Source: Paenibacillus crassostreae (GTDB lineage: Bacteria; Bacillota; Bacilli; Paenibacillales; Paenibacillaceae). Taken from it: a stretch of DNA of 64,000 bases. The DNA is taken from assembly GCF_001857945.1 (NCBI RefSeq), contig NZ_CP017770.1, forward strand, positions 992,001 to 1,056,000, given 5' to 3'. The notes below the pieces were generated by a model. That model worked only from the letters and a program-made list of their open reading frames with translations. It was not told where the DNA came from and ran no database searches. The stretch's first letter is position 1; every line of letters starts with the position of its first letter. The translations under genes were made by a program, and so were the position numbers. Below are positions 43,313 to 52,478 of this stretch, one piece after another.

Positions 43313-43582
43313 CTAAGAGAATAGAGCGCGGATAATAAATACTAATCCACCTTGAATAAACTGTAAAACAAATAATGCAATGATTGGTGAAATATCAAGC
43401 ATTCCCATAATCGGCGGAATGAATCGGCGGAATGTAGATAAATAAGGTTCAACCAACTTCGTCAACAATTCTCCAATAAAATTTTCACGCAAATTCGGAA
43501 CCCATGACATTAACACGTAAATCACGATCATGTAAAAGTAAATATTAAACAACAAATCAATAATTCTTTCTACTTCGTACAA
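43313..43582 (-). CDS. ylmG: YggT-family membrane protein YlmG
   Basis: An 89-residue protein with two hydrophobic segments (IDLLFNIYFYMIVIYVLMSW and IIALFVLQFIQGGLVFIIRA) separated by a loop with YLSTFRRFIPP. YggT/YlmG proteins are linked to division and osmotic adaptation; mechanism is unknown. TTG follows GAGGTG. It sits between sepF and ylmH as in Bacillus. Confidence 0.93.
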   Translation of the reverse strand: MYEVERIIDLLFNIYFYMIVIYVLMSWVPNLRENFIGELLTKLVEPYLSTFRRFIPPIMGMLDISPIIALFVLQFIQGGLVFIIRALFS

Positions 43583-43589
43583 AATTTAT

Positions 43590-44033
43590 TCACCTCATTC
43601 TGTTATGTTCAAGTTCTTCGGCCAAAATCTCAGTTATATTACCTTGAATTTCGACTGTATCTGGGGTACATAAGAATATGTTACCACCAATTTTTGAAAT
43701 ACTTCCACTTAATGCATAGACGGTTCCACTTACAAAATCAATAATACGTAATGCTTGATCATTACGTACGCGTTGCAGATTCATCACAACGGTACGATGG
43801 GAGCGCAAATGATCAGCGATCTCTTGGGCTTCATCATAAGAACGTGGTTCATATAATACCACTTTAACATTTTTTTGAGAATGAATACTAACTACATTAT
43901 TTCTTTGGTTCTTACGTGGCTCTGTATTAGCTACTCCATAGTCCTCTTCATCCATCGCAAGTGGTTCACGCTCAACAACTTCTTCTTCCTCCTGTAAACC
44001 CATGAAGCTCATAAATCGATTCATAACACCCAT
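43590..44033 (-). CDS. sepF: Cell-division protein SepF
   Basis: SepF (147 residues from ATG 44033, eight bases after AGGAGG; a longer frame is unlikely) anchors and bundles FtsZ filaments. The N-terminal amphipathic membrane helix GVMNRFMSFMGL is followed by an acidic linker, and the C-terminal core (about residues 65-147; VKVVLYEPRSYDEAQEIADHL, FVSGTVYALSGSISKIG) is typical. Confidence 0.96.
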   Translation of the reverse strand: MGVMNRFMSFMGLQEEEEVVEREPLAMDEEDYGVANTEPRKNQRNNVVSIHSQKNVKVVLYEPRSYDEAQEIADHLRSHRTVVMNLQRVRNDQALRIIDFVSGTVYALSGSISKIGGNIFLCTPDTVEIQGNITEILAEELEHNRMR

Positions 44034-44035
44034 CC

Positions 44036-44737
44036 TTAACCCTCCTCTTTCCCTACTAGAATAGATCCTAAACGTATCCATGTAGAACCTTCTTCAATCG
44101 CAACTTCGAAATCATTCGACATTCCCATAGACAATTCAGTAATAGGTTCACGTGTAAGGGATTGACGATTAATTTCATCTCTCAATTCCCTTAGACCGCG
44201 GAATACCGGTCGTGTATCTTCGGGATGCCCCTCAAACGGAGCCATCGTCATCAATCCAACGACTTGAATATGATTGAAATCCTTAATCTCATTTAGAAAA
44301 GATGCTACGTTCTCAGGGGCTAAACCATATTTGGTATCTTCTCCCGAGATATTGACTTGTACAAATGCCTTTATTTCTATATCTAATTGACTTGCTTTCT
44401 TCTCTAGCTCTTGTGCTAATGAGAATCGATCAAGCGAATGGATATATTGAAATTTATTGATAATATCTTTTACTTTGTTCGTCTGAAGATGACCAATGAA
44501 ATGCCAAATCCCTTCATGCCCTAATGCATTCCATTTCTCTTCAGCATTCTGCCAGCGATTCTCTCCAATATGGAGGAGTCCATGATTTAGAACTTGAGCC
44601 GTCATCTCTAACGAGACATACTTTGTGACAGCAACCACATGAACATCATCTGTTGATCTTCCACTTCTTATGCAAGCATCGTTAATACGAGTTTCTACGT
44701 CGTTCATTCGCTCTTTTAAAGCCAAAGACAAACCCAC
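44036..44737 (-). CDS. ylmE: YggS/PROSC-type PLP homeostasis protein YlmE
   Basis: A 233-residue alanine-racemase-fold, PLP-binding protein without known racemase activity; the family buffers pyridoxal phosphate. The PLP Lys is in HVVAVTKYVSLE (near residue 39), and GENRWQNAEEKW plus GLMTMAPF occur. It starts with GTG 44737 in the longest frame. TTG 44725 behind GAGGTGGG is an alternative that would remove four residues. Confidence 0.93.
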   Translation of the reverse strand: MGLSLALKERMNDVETRINDACIRSGRSTDDVHVVAVTKYVSLEMTAQVLNHGLLHIGENRWQNAEEKWNALGHEGIWHFIGHLQTNKVKDIINKFQYIHSLDRFSLAQELEKKASQLDIEIKAFVQVNISGEDTKYGLAPENVASFLNEIKDFNHIQVVGLMTMAPFEGHPEDTRPVFRGLRELRDEINRQSLTREPITELSMGMSNDFEVAIEEGSTWIRLGSILVGKEEG

Positions 44738-44738
44738 C

Positions 44739-45584
44739 TCACTTTATGCCAATCCAGCTAGCCATGCGCCCTGTAACCCCTCCATCTTTACGATAAGAGA
44801 AGAACAAATCATGATGACAACTTGTACACCAAGATGTACATTCGATATGAGTCGGCAATATTCCTGCTTTCATCATAATCTGTCGATTGATTTCTTTCAA
44901 GTTTAGCATCGATTTACCGTTATCTTTATACTGATACCAGTTAGTAACATGTTGATTATTACCCCTTGTATCCTTCTCTAATTCATATACCCGAGACATT
45001 ACTTTATCATCTACCTCATAACAACACGCACCAATAGAAGGTCCAATAGCTGCTCGGATATCATTGATATTACTACCATAGTCTTGCTTCATCTTATCCA
45101 CCATATTTGCTGCTATCTGAAGTACCGTCCCTTTCCATCCCGCATGAGCAAGCCCAACGACCTGCTTAATGGGATCTAAGAAATAGAGCGGTACACAATC
45201 TGCATAAAAAGAAGTTAATAGTACACCAGGTACATTCGTTAATAAGCCATCTGTATTCTGAAATGCAGTTGATCGATCTTTTTTTCCACGGCCTATATCA
45301 ATGTGGTTGACCTTCTCAATATGATTACTATGAACCTGTTCACCACATGTCCATGAATCTAATGAAAATCCAAGTGTATCAACGATCCGCTGACGATTAT
45401 TTATCACATCTATCGGATCATCATTAACATGAAAAGCACAATTCAGACTATCATAGGGTGGTTGGCTTGTTCCTCCGCTTCTTCCAGTAAAGCCAACAGT
45501 TATGCTGTGGAACTCTTGCCATGGATCCAGCATATATAGAGCAGGAATATCTTCTTTACGACTTTTCAATACAAATGGTTCCAT
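44739..45584 (-). CDS. ylmD: YfiH-family (laccase-like) protein YlmD
   Basis: A 281-residue protein of the DUF152/YfiH/PgeF family. The family includes purine nucleoside phosphorylase or adenosine deaminase-type enzymes and a peptidoglycan-editing factor in Gram-negatives; the activity here is not shown. Metal ligands recur as H and C residues in FYADCVPLYF, LAHAGWKGTV and IGACCYEVDD. I take ATG 45584 after GAGGTG. It is followed by ylmE, the usual pair. Confidence 0.93.
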   Translation of the reverse strand: MEPFVLKSRKEDIPALYMLDPWQEFHSITVGFTGRSGGTSQPPYDSLNCAFHVNDDPIDVINNRQRIVDTLGFSLDSWTCGEQVHSNHIEKVNHIDIGRGKKDRSTAFQNTDGLLTNVPGVLLTSFYADCVPLYFLDPIKQVVGLAHAGWKGTVLQIAANMVDKMKQDYGSNINDIRAAIGPSIGACCYEVDDKVMSRVYELEKDTRGNNQHVTNWYQYKDNGKSMLNLKEINRQIMMKAGILPTHIECTSWCTSCHHDLFFSYRKDGGVTGRMASWIGIK

Positions 45585-45632
45585 AAAATTCACCTCTGCT
45601 CCAGTTTAACATAAATTTTTCCCTAGAACCTA

Positions 45633-45929
45633 TTAGTAAGTCCGACGATCAGTTCGCTCTATTCGCTCAGTATCTTTCTCATCTTTAACAGCCTTTATTT
45701 CATCCATTTTTACAAGTACAACATCCGACCCAATCTTTACAATTTGATGCCAAGGAATGATTAGATCACTCCTCCCGCCGAAGAGCCCCATTAATCTTCC
45801 GTAATTTGGTACGACAATCGCTTCTATCCGTCCTTCACGAAGGTCCAGCTCTAAATCACTAATTTGACCTAAACGTTTCCCATCAATAATGTTAATAACA
45901 TCCTTTGTTTGAAAGTCAGAGATCTTCAT
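45633..45929 (-). CDS. ylmC: PRC-barrel protein YlmC/YmxH
   Basis: A 98-residue PRC-barrel-like protein (KISDFQTKDVINIIDGKRLGQISDLELDL-type start, basic end TERIERTDRRTY). ATG 45929 follows GGAG. Family members YlmC/YmxH are short sporulation-linked proteins of unclear role. It follows the sigG terminator and precedes ylmD, so it probably starts a separate transcript; a TTGAAT-17-TATAGA pair lies upstream near 46000. Confidence 0.85.
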   Translation of the reverse strand: MKISDFQTKDVINIIDGKRLGQISDLELDLREGRIEAIVVPNYGRLMGLFGGRSDLIIPWHQIVKIGSDVVLVKMDEIKAVKDEKDTERIERTDRRTY

Positions 45930-46063
45930 CAACACTCCACCAACCCTTTTTCAATTTTGAAAAAAGTTATATGGTTAATATATGTAAATACCTGTTCTCT
46001 ATAACCGATATTCACTATCTATTCAATAAGAACAAATTACAGATGTTAGCAGACTCTTATATT

Positions 46064-46097
46064 CAGAAAAAAAGCGATCCCGGAGGATCGCTCTTCA
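46064..46097 (-). terminator. Terminator of sigG
   Basis: On the minus strand AGCGATCC and GGATCGCT pair around TCCG with TTTTTTT after. It lies about 50 bases past the sigG stop. Confidence 0.85.
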
Positions 46098-46149
46098 TAT
46101 AGCTTATAGCGTCATTGTTATGACGAAATCGAAGACAAATTATCATATC

Positions 46150-46932
46150 TCAAGATTTAACATATTTTTGCATTTGTTGTATGGCCGATTTCTCTAATCG
46201 CGATACTTGTGCTTGTGATATACCTATTTCATCAGCAACTTCCATTTGCGTTTTCCCTTCAAAGAATCGCATGGAGAGAATCATCTTCTCTCTCTGACCT
46301 AGTCTATGCATAGCCTCTCTAAGGGCGATTTCCTCTATCCAAGAGACATCTTTATTCTTATCATCACTAATCTGATCCATGACATAGATCGGGTCACCAC
46401 CATCATGATAAATAGGTTCGAACAACGATACGGGATCTTGAATCGCATCTAATGCGAACACGATATCTTCCTTCGGAACATTGAGAGCAGCTGAAATTTC
46501 GAATATCGTTGGTTCTCTACAATTCTGATTCGTCAAGGAATCACGGGCTTGAAGTGCCTTATATGCGATGTCACGTAATGAACGTGATACCCTTATCGGA
46601 TTATTATCCCGCAGATACCGTCGAATTTCCCCAATAATCATGGGTACTGCATACGTCGAGAATTTTACATTTTGCCCTAAATCAAAATTATCAATAGCCT
46701 TCATTAGTCCGATACAGCCAACTTGGAATAAATCGTCGACGAATTCACCACGATTATTGAACCTTTGAATCACACTCAATACTAATCTTAGATTTCCATT
46801 GACTAACTTCTCTCTAGCTGAACGTTCATTATTTTGTTGAAGGGCATGAAACAACTCCCGCATTTCCACATTGGTTAGAACTGGAAGCTTCGCTGTGTCT
46901 ACCCCGCAAATTTCAACTTTGTTTCGGGTCAT
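46150..46932 (-). CDS. sigG: Sporulation sigma factor SigG
   Basis: SigG (260 residues) is the late forespore sigma factor. Region 2 (FVDDLFQVGCIGLMKAIDNFDLGQNVKFSTYAVPMIIGEIRR) and region 4 (SMRFFEGKTQMEVADEIGISQAQVSRLEK) are clear. The N-terminus RNKVEICGVDTAKLPVLTN is SigG-specific. It follows spoIIGA-sigE in the standard order. No clean SigF/SigG promoter was recognised in the 80-base gap. GGGAGG precedes the ATG. Confidence 0.97.
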   Translation of the reverse strand: MTRNKVEICGVDTAKLPVLTNVEMRELFHALQQNNERSAREKLVNGNLRLVLSVIQRFNNRGEFVDDLFQVGCIGLMKAIDNFDLGQNVKFSTYAVPMIIGEIRRYLRDNNPIRVSRSLRDIAYKALQARDSLTNQNCREPTIFEISAALNVPKEDIVFALDAIQDPVSLFEPIYHDGGDPIYVMDQISDDKNKDVSWIEEIALREAMHRLGQREKMILSMRFFEGKTQMEVADEIGISQAQVSRLEKSAIQQMQKYVKS

Positions 46933-47011
46933 GATGATTTACCTCCCAAGGAGAAACATTAATGTACATTATCTCCTCAGAGGCTCATTTTATTCCTAAT
47001 CATTTCTTCAA

Positions 47012-47737
47012 CTAGACCATCTTATTAAATTCTTTGCGTAGTCTTTTGATAATTCTCTTCTCTAATCGTGAGATATAGGACTGAGAAATTCCTAACATAT
47101 CCGCTACATCTTTTTGTGTCTTCTCTTCCCCATCCTGTAAACCAAATCTCAATTCCATAATGGTCCTTTCTCTTTCAGTCAATTTCTCAAGTGCCTTATG
47201 CAATAATTTACGGTCAACTTGCTCCTCGATATTACGATAAATGATATCATTCTCTGTACCCATAACATCAGATAATAATAGTTCATTTCCATCCCAATCA
47301 ATATTTAGCGGTTCATCAAAAGATACCTCGCTACGAATTTTATTATTTCGTCTTAAATACATAAGAATTTCATTTTCAATACAACGAGAAGCATATGTGG
47401 CAAGTTTTATTTTTTTCTCTGGATCAAATGTATTAACAGCCTTGATGAGTCCGATTGCCCCGATCGACACTAAATCTTCTATATTAATTCCAGTATTTTC
47501 AAATTTACGAGCAATGTATACGACCAATCTTAAATTACGTTCAATTAACATTGCACGAATCGCCGCATCACCCGTTGATAGCTTTTGCAGTAAATATTCC
47601 TCTTCCTCACGTGTTAAAGGTGGGGGAAGCGCCTCACTACCACCTATGTAATATATCTCTTCACTCTTTAATCCAAATAAAAAAAGAACCCGATAATATT
47701 GAAGTTGCGCAACCAATTTCCATTTTACTAATCTCAT
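47012..47737 (-). CDS. sigE: Sporulation sigma factor SigE (pro-SigE)
   Basis: SigE (241 residues from ATG 47737, behind AGGAGGAAACAA) is the first mother-cell sigma factor, made with an N-terminal pro-sequence of about 25 residues ([20 protein letters not shown]) that SpoIIGA removes after septation. Regions 2 ([32 protein letters not shown]) and 4 ([32 protein letters not shown]) are canonical. A longer frame upstream runs into the spoIIGA gene end and is an artefact. Confidence 0.97.
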   Translation of the reverse strand: MRLVKWKLVAQLQYYRVLFLFGLKSEEIYYIGGSEALPPPLTREEEEYLLQKLSTGDAAIRAMLIERNLRLVVYIARKFENTGINIEDLVSIGAIGLIKAVNTFDPEKKIKLATYASRCIENEILMYLRRNNKIRSEVSFDEPLNIDWDGNELLLSDVMGTENDIIYRNIEEQVDRKLLHKALEKLTERERTIMELRFGLQDGEEKTQKDVADMLGISQSYISRLEKRIIKRLRKEFNKMV

Positions 47738-47797
47738 TTGTTTCCTCCTAAGAGTTTTCCGTAGGAAAACTTTCATCGTAACATCCAATTTTCTCAT

Positions 47798-48775
47798 TTA
47801 GATAGCTGGCGGGATGTGATTGGTGGGTATAACTCTTGGACTCTCCGAATGATTCTCTTCTTGAACAAGATCTGGATGAATAATAGCTCGATACGCTCTT
47901 TCATTAGAAAGGGTCCCACTATCAAGTCCAATCAGCACTCTAGTATTTTTACTAACATGTCCATTCATGCTAATCTCAACTGAATCCGGCTTTAATGCTA
48001 ACATGAATGCAGCACCTCGATTCACTCCACGGTATGGAACTAATCTCAGACGGTCTTGCCACATAAAATCTGATGCTTGACCTAATTCCATAATTAGTTT
48101 GTCCGCTTCACCATTAGCAAGTTTCCCTTTCCATGCTTCAGGTAGATGATCTTCCCACAATGAATACTCCATCACCATCACAGGTATTCTTGTCAAGGGA
48201 TCACACAATTGATTGCCTGTATCTAACAACCCTGTACAATTGACCTGCTGTTCACCCATAATTACTTTTACATCTGCTAAATAGACTGTTCTACTATCTA
48301 ATTTACGCTTTGAAGATTGAACGAGCTTATACCCATAAAGGACGATTACAAACATAGTGATAGTAAATCCAAATCCAATCTTTATTTCAAATGACATTCC
48401 TCCCGAAGTCGTAAACCATATTCCGTTCCAAAGTTCACCTGTATTTTGCAGCAAATAATGAATCCCAATAATTCCACCAGCTGCAGCAAAATTAATCATA
48501 TAAAAAGCACCTATATTCCTTATATAATGTTGCAAACTGCCAAAACCGAAAGCAATCCACAACATCACTAGAGAAAGTCCGAACTTTATAAGAAAGGTAT
48601 ACATGAACGAAAGATCTGGTACGAACATCATAATGACATATAGGGCACCTAATAATGCTGATAGCAGGATTCGCCACCAAGGTACTCTAATCTTACGCAT
48701 CCAACCCGTCAACCATATAACAATGGCATCAATCAATAGATTAACGATAAAAATAAGATCGATATAGACAACCAT
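47798..48775 (-). CDS. spoIIGA: Sigma-E processing peptidase SpoIIGA
   Basis: SpoIIGA (325 residues from ATG 48775) is the membrane aspartic protease that activates pro-SigE when the forespore signals. Five membrane helices cover residues about 1-155, followed by a cytosolic aspartic-protease half with the active site in CTGLLDTGNQLCDP. It is co-transcribed with sigE from a Spo0A-type promoter with an unusually long spacer. Confidence 0.95.
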   Translation of the reverse strand: MVVYIDLIFIVNLLIDAIVIWLTGWMRKIRVPWWRILLSALLGALYVIMMFVPDLSFMYTFLIKFGLSLVMLWIAFGFGSLQHYIRNIGAFYMINFAAAGGIIGIHYLLQNTGELWNGIWFTTSGGMSFEIKIGFGFTITMFVIVLYGYKLVQSSKRKLDSRTVYLADVKVIMGEQQVNCTGLLDTGNQLCDPLTRIPVMVMEYSLWEDHLPEAWKGKLANGEADKLIMELGQASDFMWQDRLRLVPYRGVNRGAAFMLALKPDSVEISMNGHVSKNTRVLIGLDSGTLSNERAYRAIIHPDLVQEENHSESPRVIPTNHIPPAI

Positions 48776-48862
48776 GATCCTCACCTACCTGAATATTTAA
48801 TCTAAGAGGAAGGAAGTCTGCAGTTTTCAAAGTTTCTCTTTTTGAACTTGGGTGATACTTTT

Positions 48863-48895
48863 AGTATAGAAAGAGTTCATTCCAAAGTCTGTCTA
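48863..48895 (-). promoter_or_regulatory. spoIIG promoter with 21-base spacer
   Basis: TAGACA (48895-48890) and TATACT (48868-48863) are separated by 21 bases. B. subtilis spoIIG is a known case of a Spo0A-activated sigma-A promoter with an over-long spacer, so the layout fits. It lies about 90 bases upstream of spoIIGA. Confidence 0.7.
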
Positions 48896-48923
48896 ATCCT
48901 GGGAGCAAAGGATATGTTATTTT

Positions 48924-48930
48924 TGTCGAA
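48924..48930 (+). promoter_or_regulatory. Spo0A box TGTCGAA
   Basis: An exact match to the core 0A box (TGNCGAA) is located about 29 bases upstream of the -35 element. By family knowledge phosphorylated Spo0A would bind here to start spoIIG transcription. A second box was not found. Confidence 0.65.
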
Positions 48931-48937
48931 AGAAAAC

Positions 48938-48975
48938 ATAAAAAAGCCTAATTCACCCTTAGGGAAATTAGACTT
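48938..48975 (-). terminator. Terminator of ftsZ
   Basis: On the minus strand AAGTCTAATTTCCCTAAGGG-type sequence folds into a 14-bp imperfect stem followed by TTTTTT. It separates ftsZ from the spoIIG unit and overlaps none of the 0A box. Confidence 0.8.
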
Positions 48976-49004
48976 CGGTTGATTTCTATTCTTCTAATAA
49001 CAAT

Positions 49005-50120
49005 TTAATCATTATTCGAGCGTGATCGATTCCGCAAAAATGTTGGAATATCTAGTTGATCACTACTAGGTTGGTTGCCAAATGGACGCAAATTATTGTT
49101 GCGATTCTCAACTGGCTCACTCTCAGAAGCACCTGGTTTACGAACTTGAGCATGTGGTGCAATTTGTTTATGCTCAAAACCAGTGGCAATCACTGTTACT
49201 TTAATATCGTCCTTCATCTCTTCATCGATAATGGCACCAAATATCATATTCACATCTGGATCTGAAGCAGAAGTAACAATCTCCGCAGCTTCATTCACTT
49301 CATAGAGCGATAAGTTAGAACCACCCGTAATATTCATAATAACACCACGAGCACCTTCAATTGAAGTTTCCAACAATGGACTCATAATAGCTTTACGAGC
49401 CGCTTCTGCCGCCCGATTCTCACCATTTGCTATTCCTATTCCCATTAATGCTGAACCACGTTCTGTCATAATAGTCTTCACGTCTGCAAAGTCAAGATTG
49501 ATAAGACCTGGTACTGCAATAAGATCTGATATCCCTTGTACTGCTTGACGGAGAACATTATCTGCTTCTCTAAACGCTTCTAACATCGGTGTCTTCTTAT
49601 CTACAATTTCCAATAGACGATCATTAGGAATTACAATTAAAGTGTCTACTTTTTCTTTTAGTGCTTCAATTCCTAACTCTGCTTGTGAGAAACGTTTTCT
49701 GCCTTCAAAAGTAAAAGGTCTAGTAACCACCCCTACTGTCAGTGCTCCACATTCTCTAGCAATCTCAGCAATAACAGGAGCAGCACCCGTTCCAGTTCCG
49801 CCACCCATTCCTGCAGTGACAAACACCATGTCAGCACCCTTCAATGTATTCGAAATAAGCTCTCGAGATTCCTCAGCAGCTTTCTTACCCACTTCAGGAT
49901 TAGCACCCGCTCCAAGACCTCTTGTAAGCTTGTCCCCAATCTGAAGTTTGTGTTCCGATTTAGCCATATGTAGTGCTTGAGCATCTGTGTTAACCGTGAT
50001 AAATTCTACACCTTGTACACCATTCTCAATCATTCGGTTGACAGCATTACTACCTCCACCGCCAACACCTATCACTTTAATCTGAGCTAAACTCTCCATT
50101 CCAAAATCAAATTCCAACAT
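49005..50120 (-). CDS. ftsZ: Cell-division GTPase FtsZ
   Basis: FtsZ (371 residues) polymerises into the Z-ring. The tubulin signature [15 protein letters not shown] lies near residue 105, with [13 protein letters not shown] near the start and the T7-loop [11 protein letters not shown] near residue 208. The C-terminal peptide [13 protein letters not shown] binds FtsA/SepF. It follows ftsA by 58 bases and is closed by its own terminator. Confidence 0.98.
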   Translation of the reverse strand: MLEFDFGMESLAQIKVIGVGGGGSNAVNRMIENGVQGVEFITVNTDAQALHMAKSEHKLQIGDKLTRGLGAGANPEVGKKAAEESRELISNTLKGADMVFVTAGMGGGTGTGAAPVIAEIARECGALTVGVVTRPFTFEGRKRFSQAELGIEALKEKVDTLIVIPNDRLLEIVDKKTPMLEAFREADNVLRQAVQGISDLIAVPGLINLDFADVKTIMTERGSALMGIGIANGENRAAEAARKAIMSPLLETSIEGARGVIMNITGGSNLSLYEVNEAAEIVTSASDPDVNMIFGAIIDEEMKDDIKVTVIATGFEHKQIAPHAQVRKPGASESEPVENRNNNLRPFGNQPSSDQLDIPTFLRNRSRSNND

Positions 50121-50178
50121 ACTGTCCCATCTCCCCCTCGTTGTGCATGGATGGCTCGTTCACAGTTATATGAACACC

Positions 50179-51444
50179 TTATATAAACTCACTAAACATA
50201 TTTTTTAAACGTTCCACCAACCCTGGTTTCTGTGGCTTACCTTGATTAGACGCAGGATTCACCTTATTGTTACGATTAGGTGGCTTCTTGGTGTTCAACG
50301 TCGAGTTATTACGCACACGATAGTTTCGTAGAACATTATGAAGTATCCCAACACCGCTAGTAAAACCTGGATCTCTCACCCCAATATAATCTGGAACAGC
50401 AATCCGTACAGACGCAGAGAGTTCACCCTGTGCTACCTGCAGAACGCCAGGCATCGTAACTGTTCCACCAGTCAGGATATATCCACCAGGAAGTTCTTTA
50501 TAACCAAGACGTTTAACTTCTTGATGAAGAAGATAGAATATTTCTTGAATTCGCGGTTCCACAATGGCTGCCAAATCTTGTTGACTAAATTCTTTTTCCA
50601 CATTACTTCCAATACGTGTTACCTTAAAGACAACATCTGGCGCAGCATCATCTACTAATGCGCATCCATACTTCAATTTAACCTTTTCAGCTTGATCCGT
50701 CAATGTACGTAAACCATAAGCAATATCATTGGTTACATACTCTCCACCAATAGGTAAAGTCGAAGTAGCAACCATAGTTCCTTCTTCGAAAATAGCAATA
50801 CTCGTAGTACCAGCACCAATATCAACTAGTACCGAACCCATAGTCTTTTCGTCTTTCGAAAGAGCCATTTGACCAGCTGCTAATGACATTAAAACCAGAT
50901 CTTTAATTTTCAGACCAGATTTCTCTACACAACGTAAAAGATTATGTATGGCTGTTTTGGCACCTGTAATAATAATTGCCTCAACTTCCAAGCGTACACC
51001 GATCATTCCGCGTGGATCTTGAATCCCCTCAAGACCATCCACAACGTATTGCTTTGCAACGACATCAATAATTTCACGGTCAGGAGGTAAAGCGACAACT
51101 TCTGCGGCTTTTAATACCCGTTCAATGTCCTCTTCTCCAATTTCCCGATCCTCGTTCGATACTGCCACTACTCCGTGGCTTGATTGAAGTCCAATATGAT
51201 TCCCTGATATGCCGACATATACTTCAGATATTTGGATACCAACCATACGTTCCGCGTGATCTACTGCATTACGGATAGATTGTACAGTCTGGTCAATATC
51301 TACAATTGCACCTTTGCGTATTCCTTCTGAGTCGGCAGATCCAACTCCAATAATATTAAAGGTTCCATTATTTACTTCCCCAATAATAGCACGAACTTTG
51401 GATGTACCGATGTCCAAACTAACAATGATATCATTGTTGCTCAA
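50179..51444 (-). CDS. ftsA: Cell-division protein FtsA
   Basis: FtsA (421 residues from TTG 51444) is the actin-like protein that tethers FtsZ to the membrane. An earlier ATG at 51468 exists, but the TTG follows AGGAGGTG and the resulting start LSNNDIIVSLDIGTSKVRAI matches the family. ATP-binding signatures include VLVDIGAGTTSIAIFEEG and GYILTGGTVTMPG. A basic amphipathic C-terminus (GLVERLKNMFSEFI) is the membrane anchor. Confidence 0.96.
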   Translation of the reverse strand: MSNNDIIVSLDIGTSKVRAIIGEVNNGTFNIIGVGSADSEGIRKGAIVDIDQTVQSIRNAVDHAERMVGIQISEVYVGISGNHIGLQSSHGVVAVSNEDREIGEEDIERVLKAAEVVALPPDREIIDVVAKQYVVDGLEGIQDPRGMIGVRLEVEAIIITGAKTAIHNLLRCVEKSGLKIKDLVLMSLAAGQMALSKDEKTMGSVLVDIGAGTTSIAIFEEGTMVATSTLPIGGEYVTNDIAYGLRTLTDQAEKVKLKYGCALVDDAAPDVVFKVTRIGSNVEKEFSQQDLAAIVEPRIQEIFYLLHQEVKRLGYKELPGGYILTGGTVTMPGVLQVAQGELSASVRIAVPDYIGVRDPGFTSGVGILHNVLRNYRVRNNSTLNTKKPPNRNNKVNPASNQGKPQKPGLVERLKNMFSEFI

Positions 51445-51649
51445 CTGTGGCACCTCCTGTTCCTTCATAAATGTTAGAAATGTTAGGTTATTTGTAAATA
51501 TACTCTCTACTTATTCAACACATCTTTAATTTTCCCTCTTTTTTCTACATTTTTTTTAAAAGGTAAAAAATGAGAAGGATTTATTTGATACTAAAATATA
51601 CTGAGAGAGAAGTTGAACTTGTCCATAAAATTAATTGTAGCATTTTTTA

Positions 51650-52420
51650 CTAGTTATTAGAAGTACTTTCCCCATTTTCCAGTTCACTATTTAATGGAAG
51701 AAACGGTACGTATGAATCTGCTTCTAACATCGTAATAAGTCCTGGCTCCTCTGTCTCTATCACTTGATTAAGATATTCAACTTTGTCCTTGAGAATAGAT
51801 ACAGCCGTGATCACTTCAAATTTAGAACGTGTGTACAATTTGATACGATCTGGAAAGGAAACCGTTGGTGATGGGATGATCTCAGAGATATCTGAAATTA
51901 ATTGATTGGGAATCTCGCCAAGTGCTTGAGTCAGTTGCAATTTAAACGGGTCAGAAGGATCCCACTTCGTTAATATAGGCTTTTCCACTGCAATACCAAT
52001 AGAATCCACAGGAATCATAGCCCCACTCGATAAAATAGCCATAAGAGTTCCTCTTTCACCCACTTCATAAGCAACTGTTGGATACTCCTGAATCTGTATT
52101 ATTATTTGACCTGGAAAATTCTTATTCACCGTAACATGCTGAACCGAGTTGATAGTCATCAATTTTTGCTTCAAAGTTGAAGTAGAGACTCCAAAAAATT
52201 GACCATCAACATTAAATTCACCGGTTAGTAACATTTGCTCACGTGTAGTAAACGTATTACCCTTAAATTGAATTTCTGAGATTCGGCTTAACGGTGACCT
52301 AAAGAAAAGAACTGCAAGTATAACCACAAACAATAACATTAGTATTAGAATAATTTTGCGACTGGTTTTCATTCTTTTTGGTTTATTAGGTTTAAGTGCG
52401 GGTATTATTAATTTTGACAT
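51650..52420 (-). CDS. divIB: Cell-division protein DivIB/FtsQ
   Basis: A 256-residue bitopic membrane protein: a basic N-terminus, one membrane helix (IILILMLLFVVILAVLFF, residues about 23-40), then a POTRA/FtsQ-type region (ISEIQFKGNTFTTREQMLL) and a beta domain. It joins FtsL and DivIC at the septum to control wall synthesis. It is encoded between murA and ftsA, as in Bacillus. Confidence 0.92.
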   Translation of the reverse strand: MSKLIIPALKPNKPKRMKTSRKIILILMLLFVVILAVLFFRSPLSRISEIQFKGNTFTTREQMLLTGEFNVDGQFFGVSTSTLKQKLMTINSVQHVTVNKNFPGQIIIQIQEYPTVAYEVGERGTLMAILSSGAMIPVDSIGIAVEKPILTKWDPSDPFKLQLTQALGEIPNQLISDISEIIPSPTVSFPDRIKLYTRSKFEVITAVSILKDKVEYLNQVIETEEPGLITMLEADSYVPFLPLNSELENGESTSNN

Positions 52421-52478
52421 ATCAACTCTCCATAAAATGCCTCTTATCCCCTCAGCATTAGAGGGGATAAGCAGGACC

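Noticed and set aside
46933-47011. A SigF/SigG promoter ahead of sigG
   Set aside because: Expected from B. subtilis, but no -35/-10 pair close enough to the consensus was found, so I do not annotate one.
47241-47651. Plus-strand ORF of 136 codons opposite sigE
   Set aside because: It is antisense to sigE, whose regions 2 and 4 are clear.
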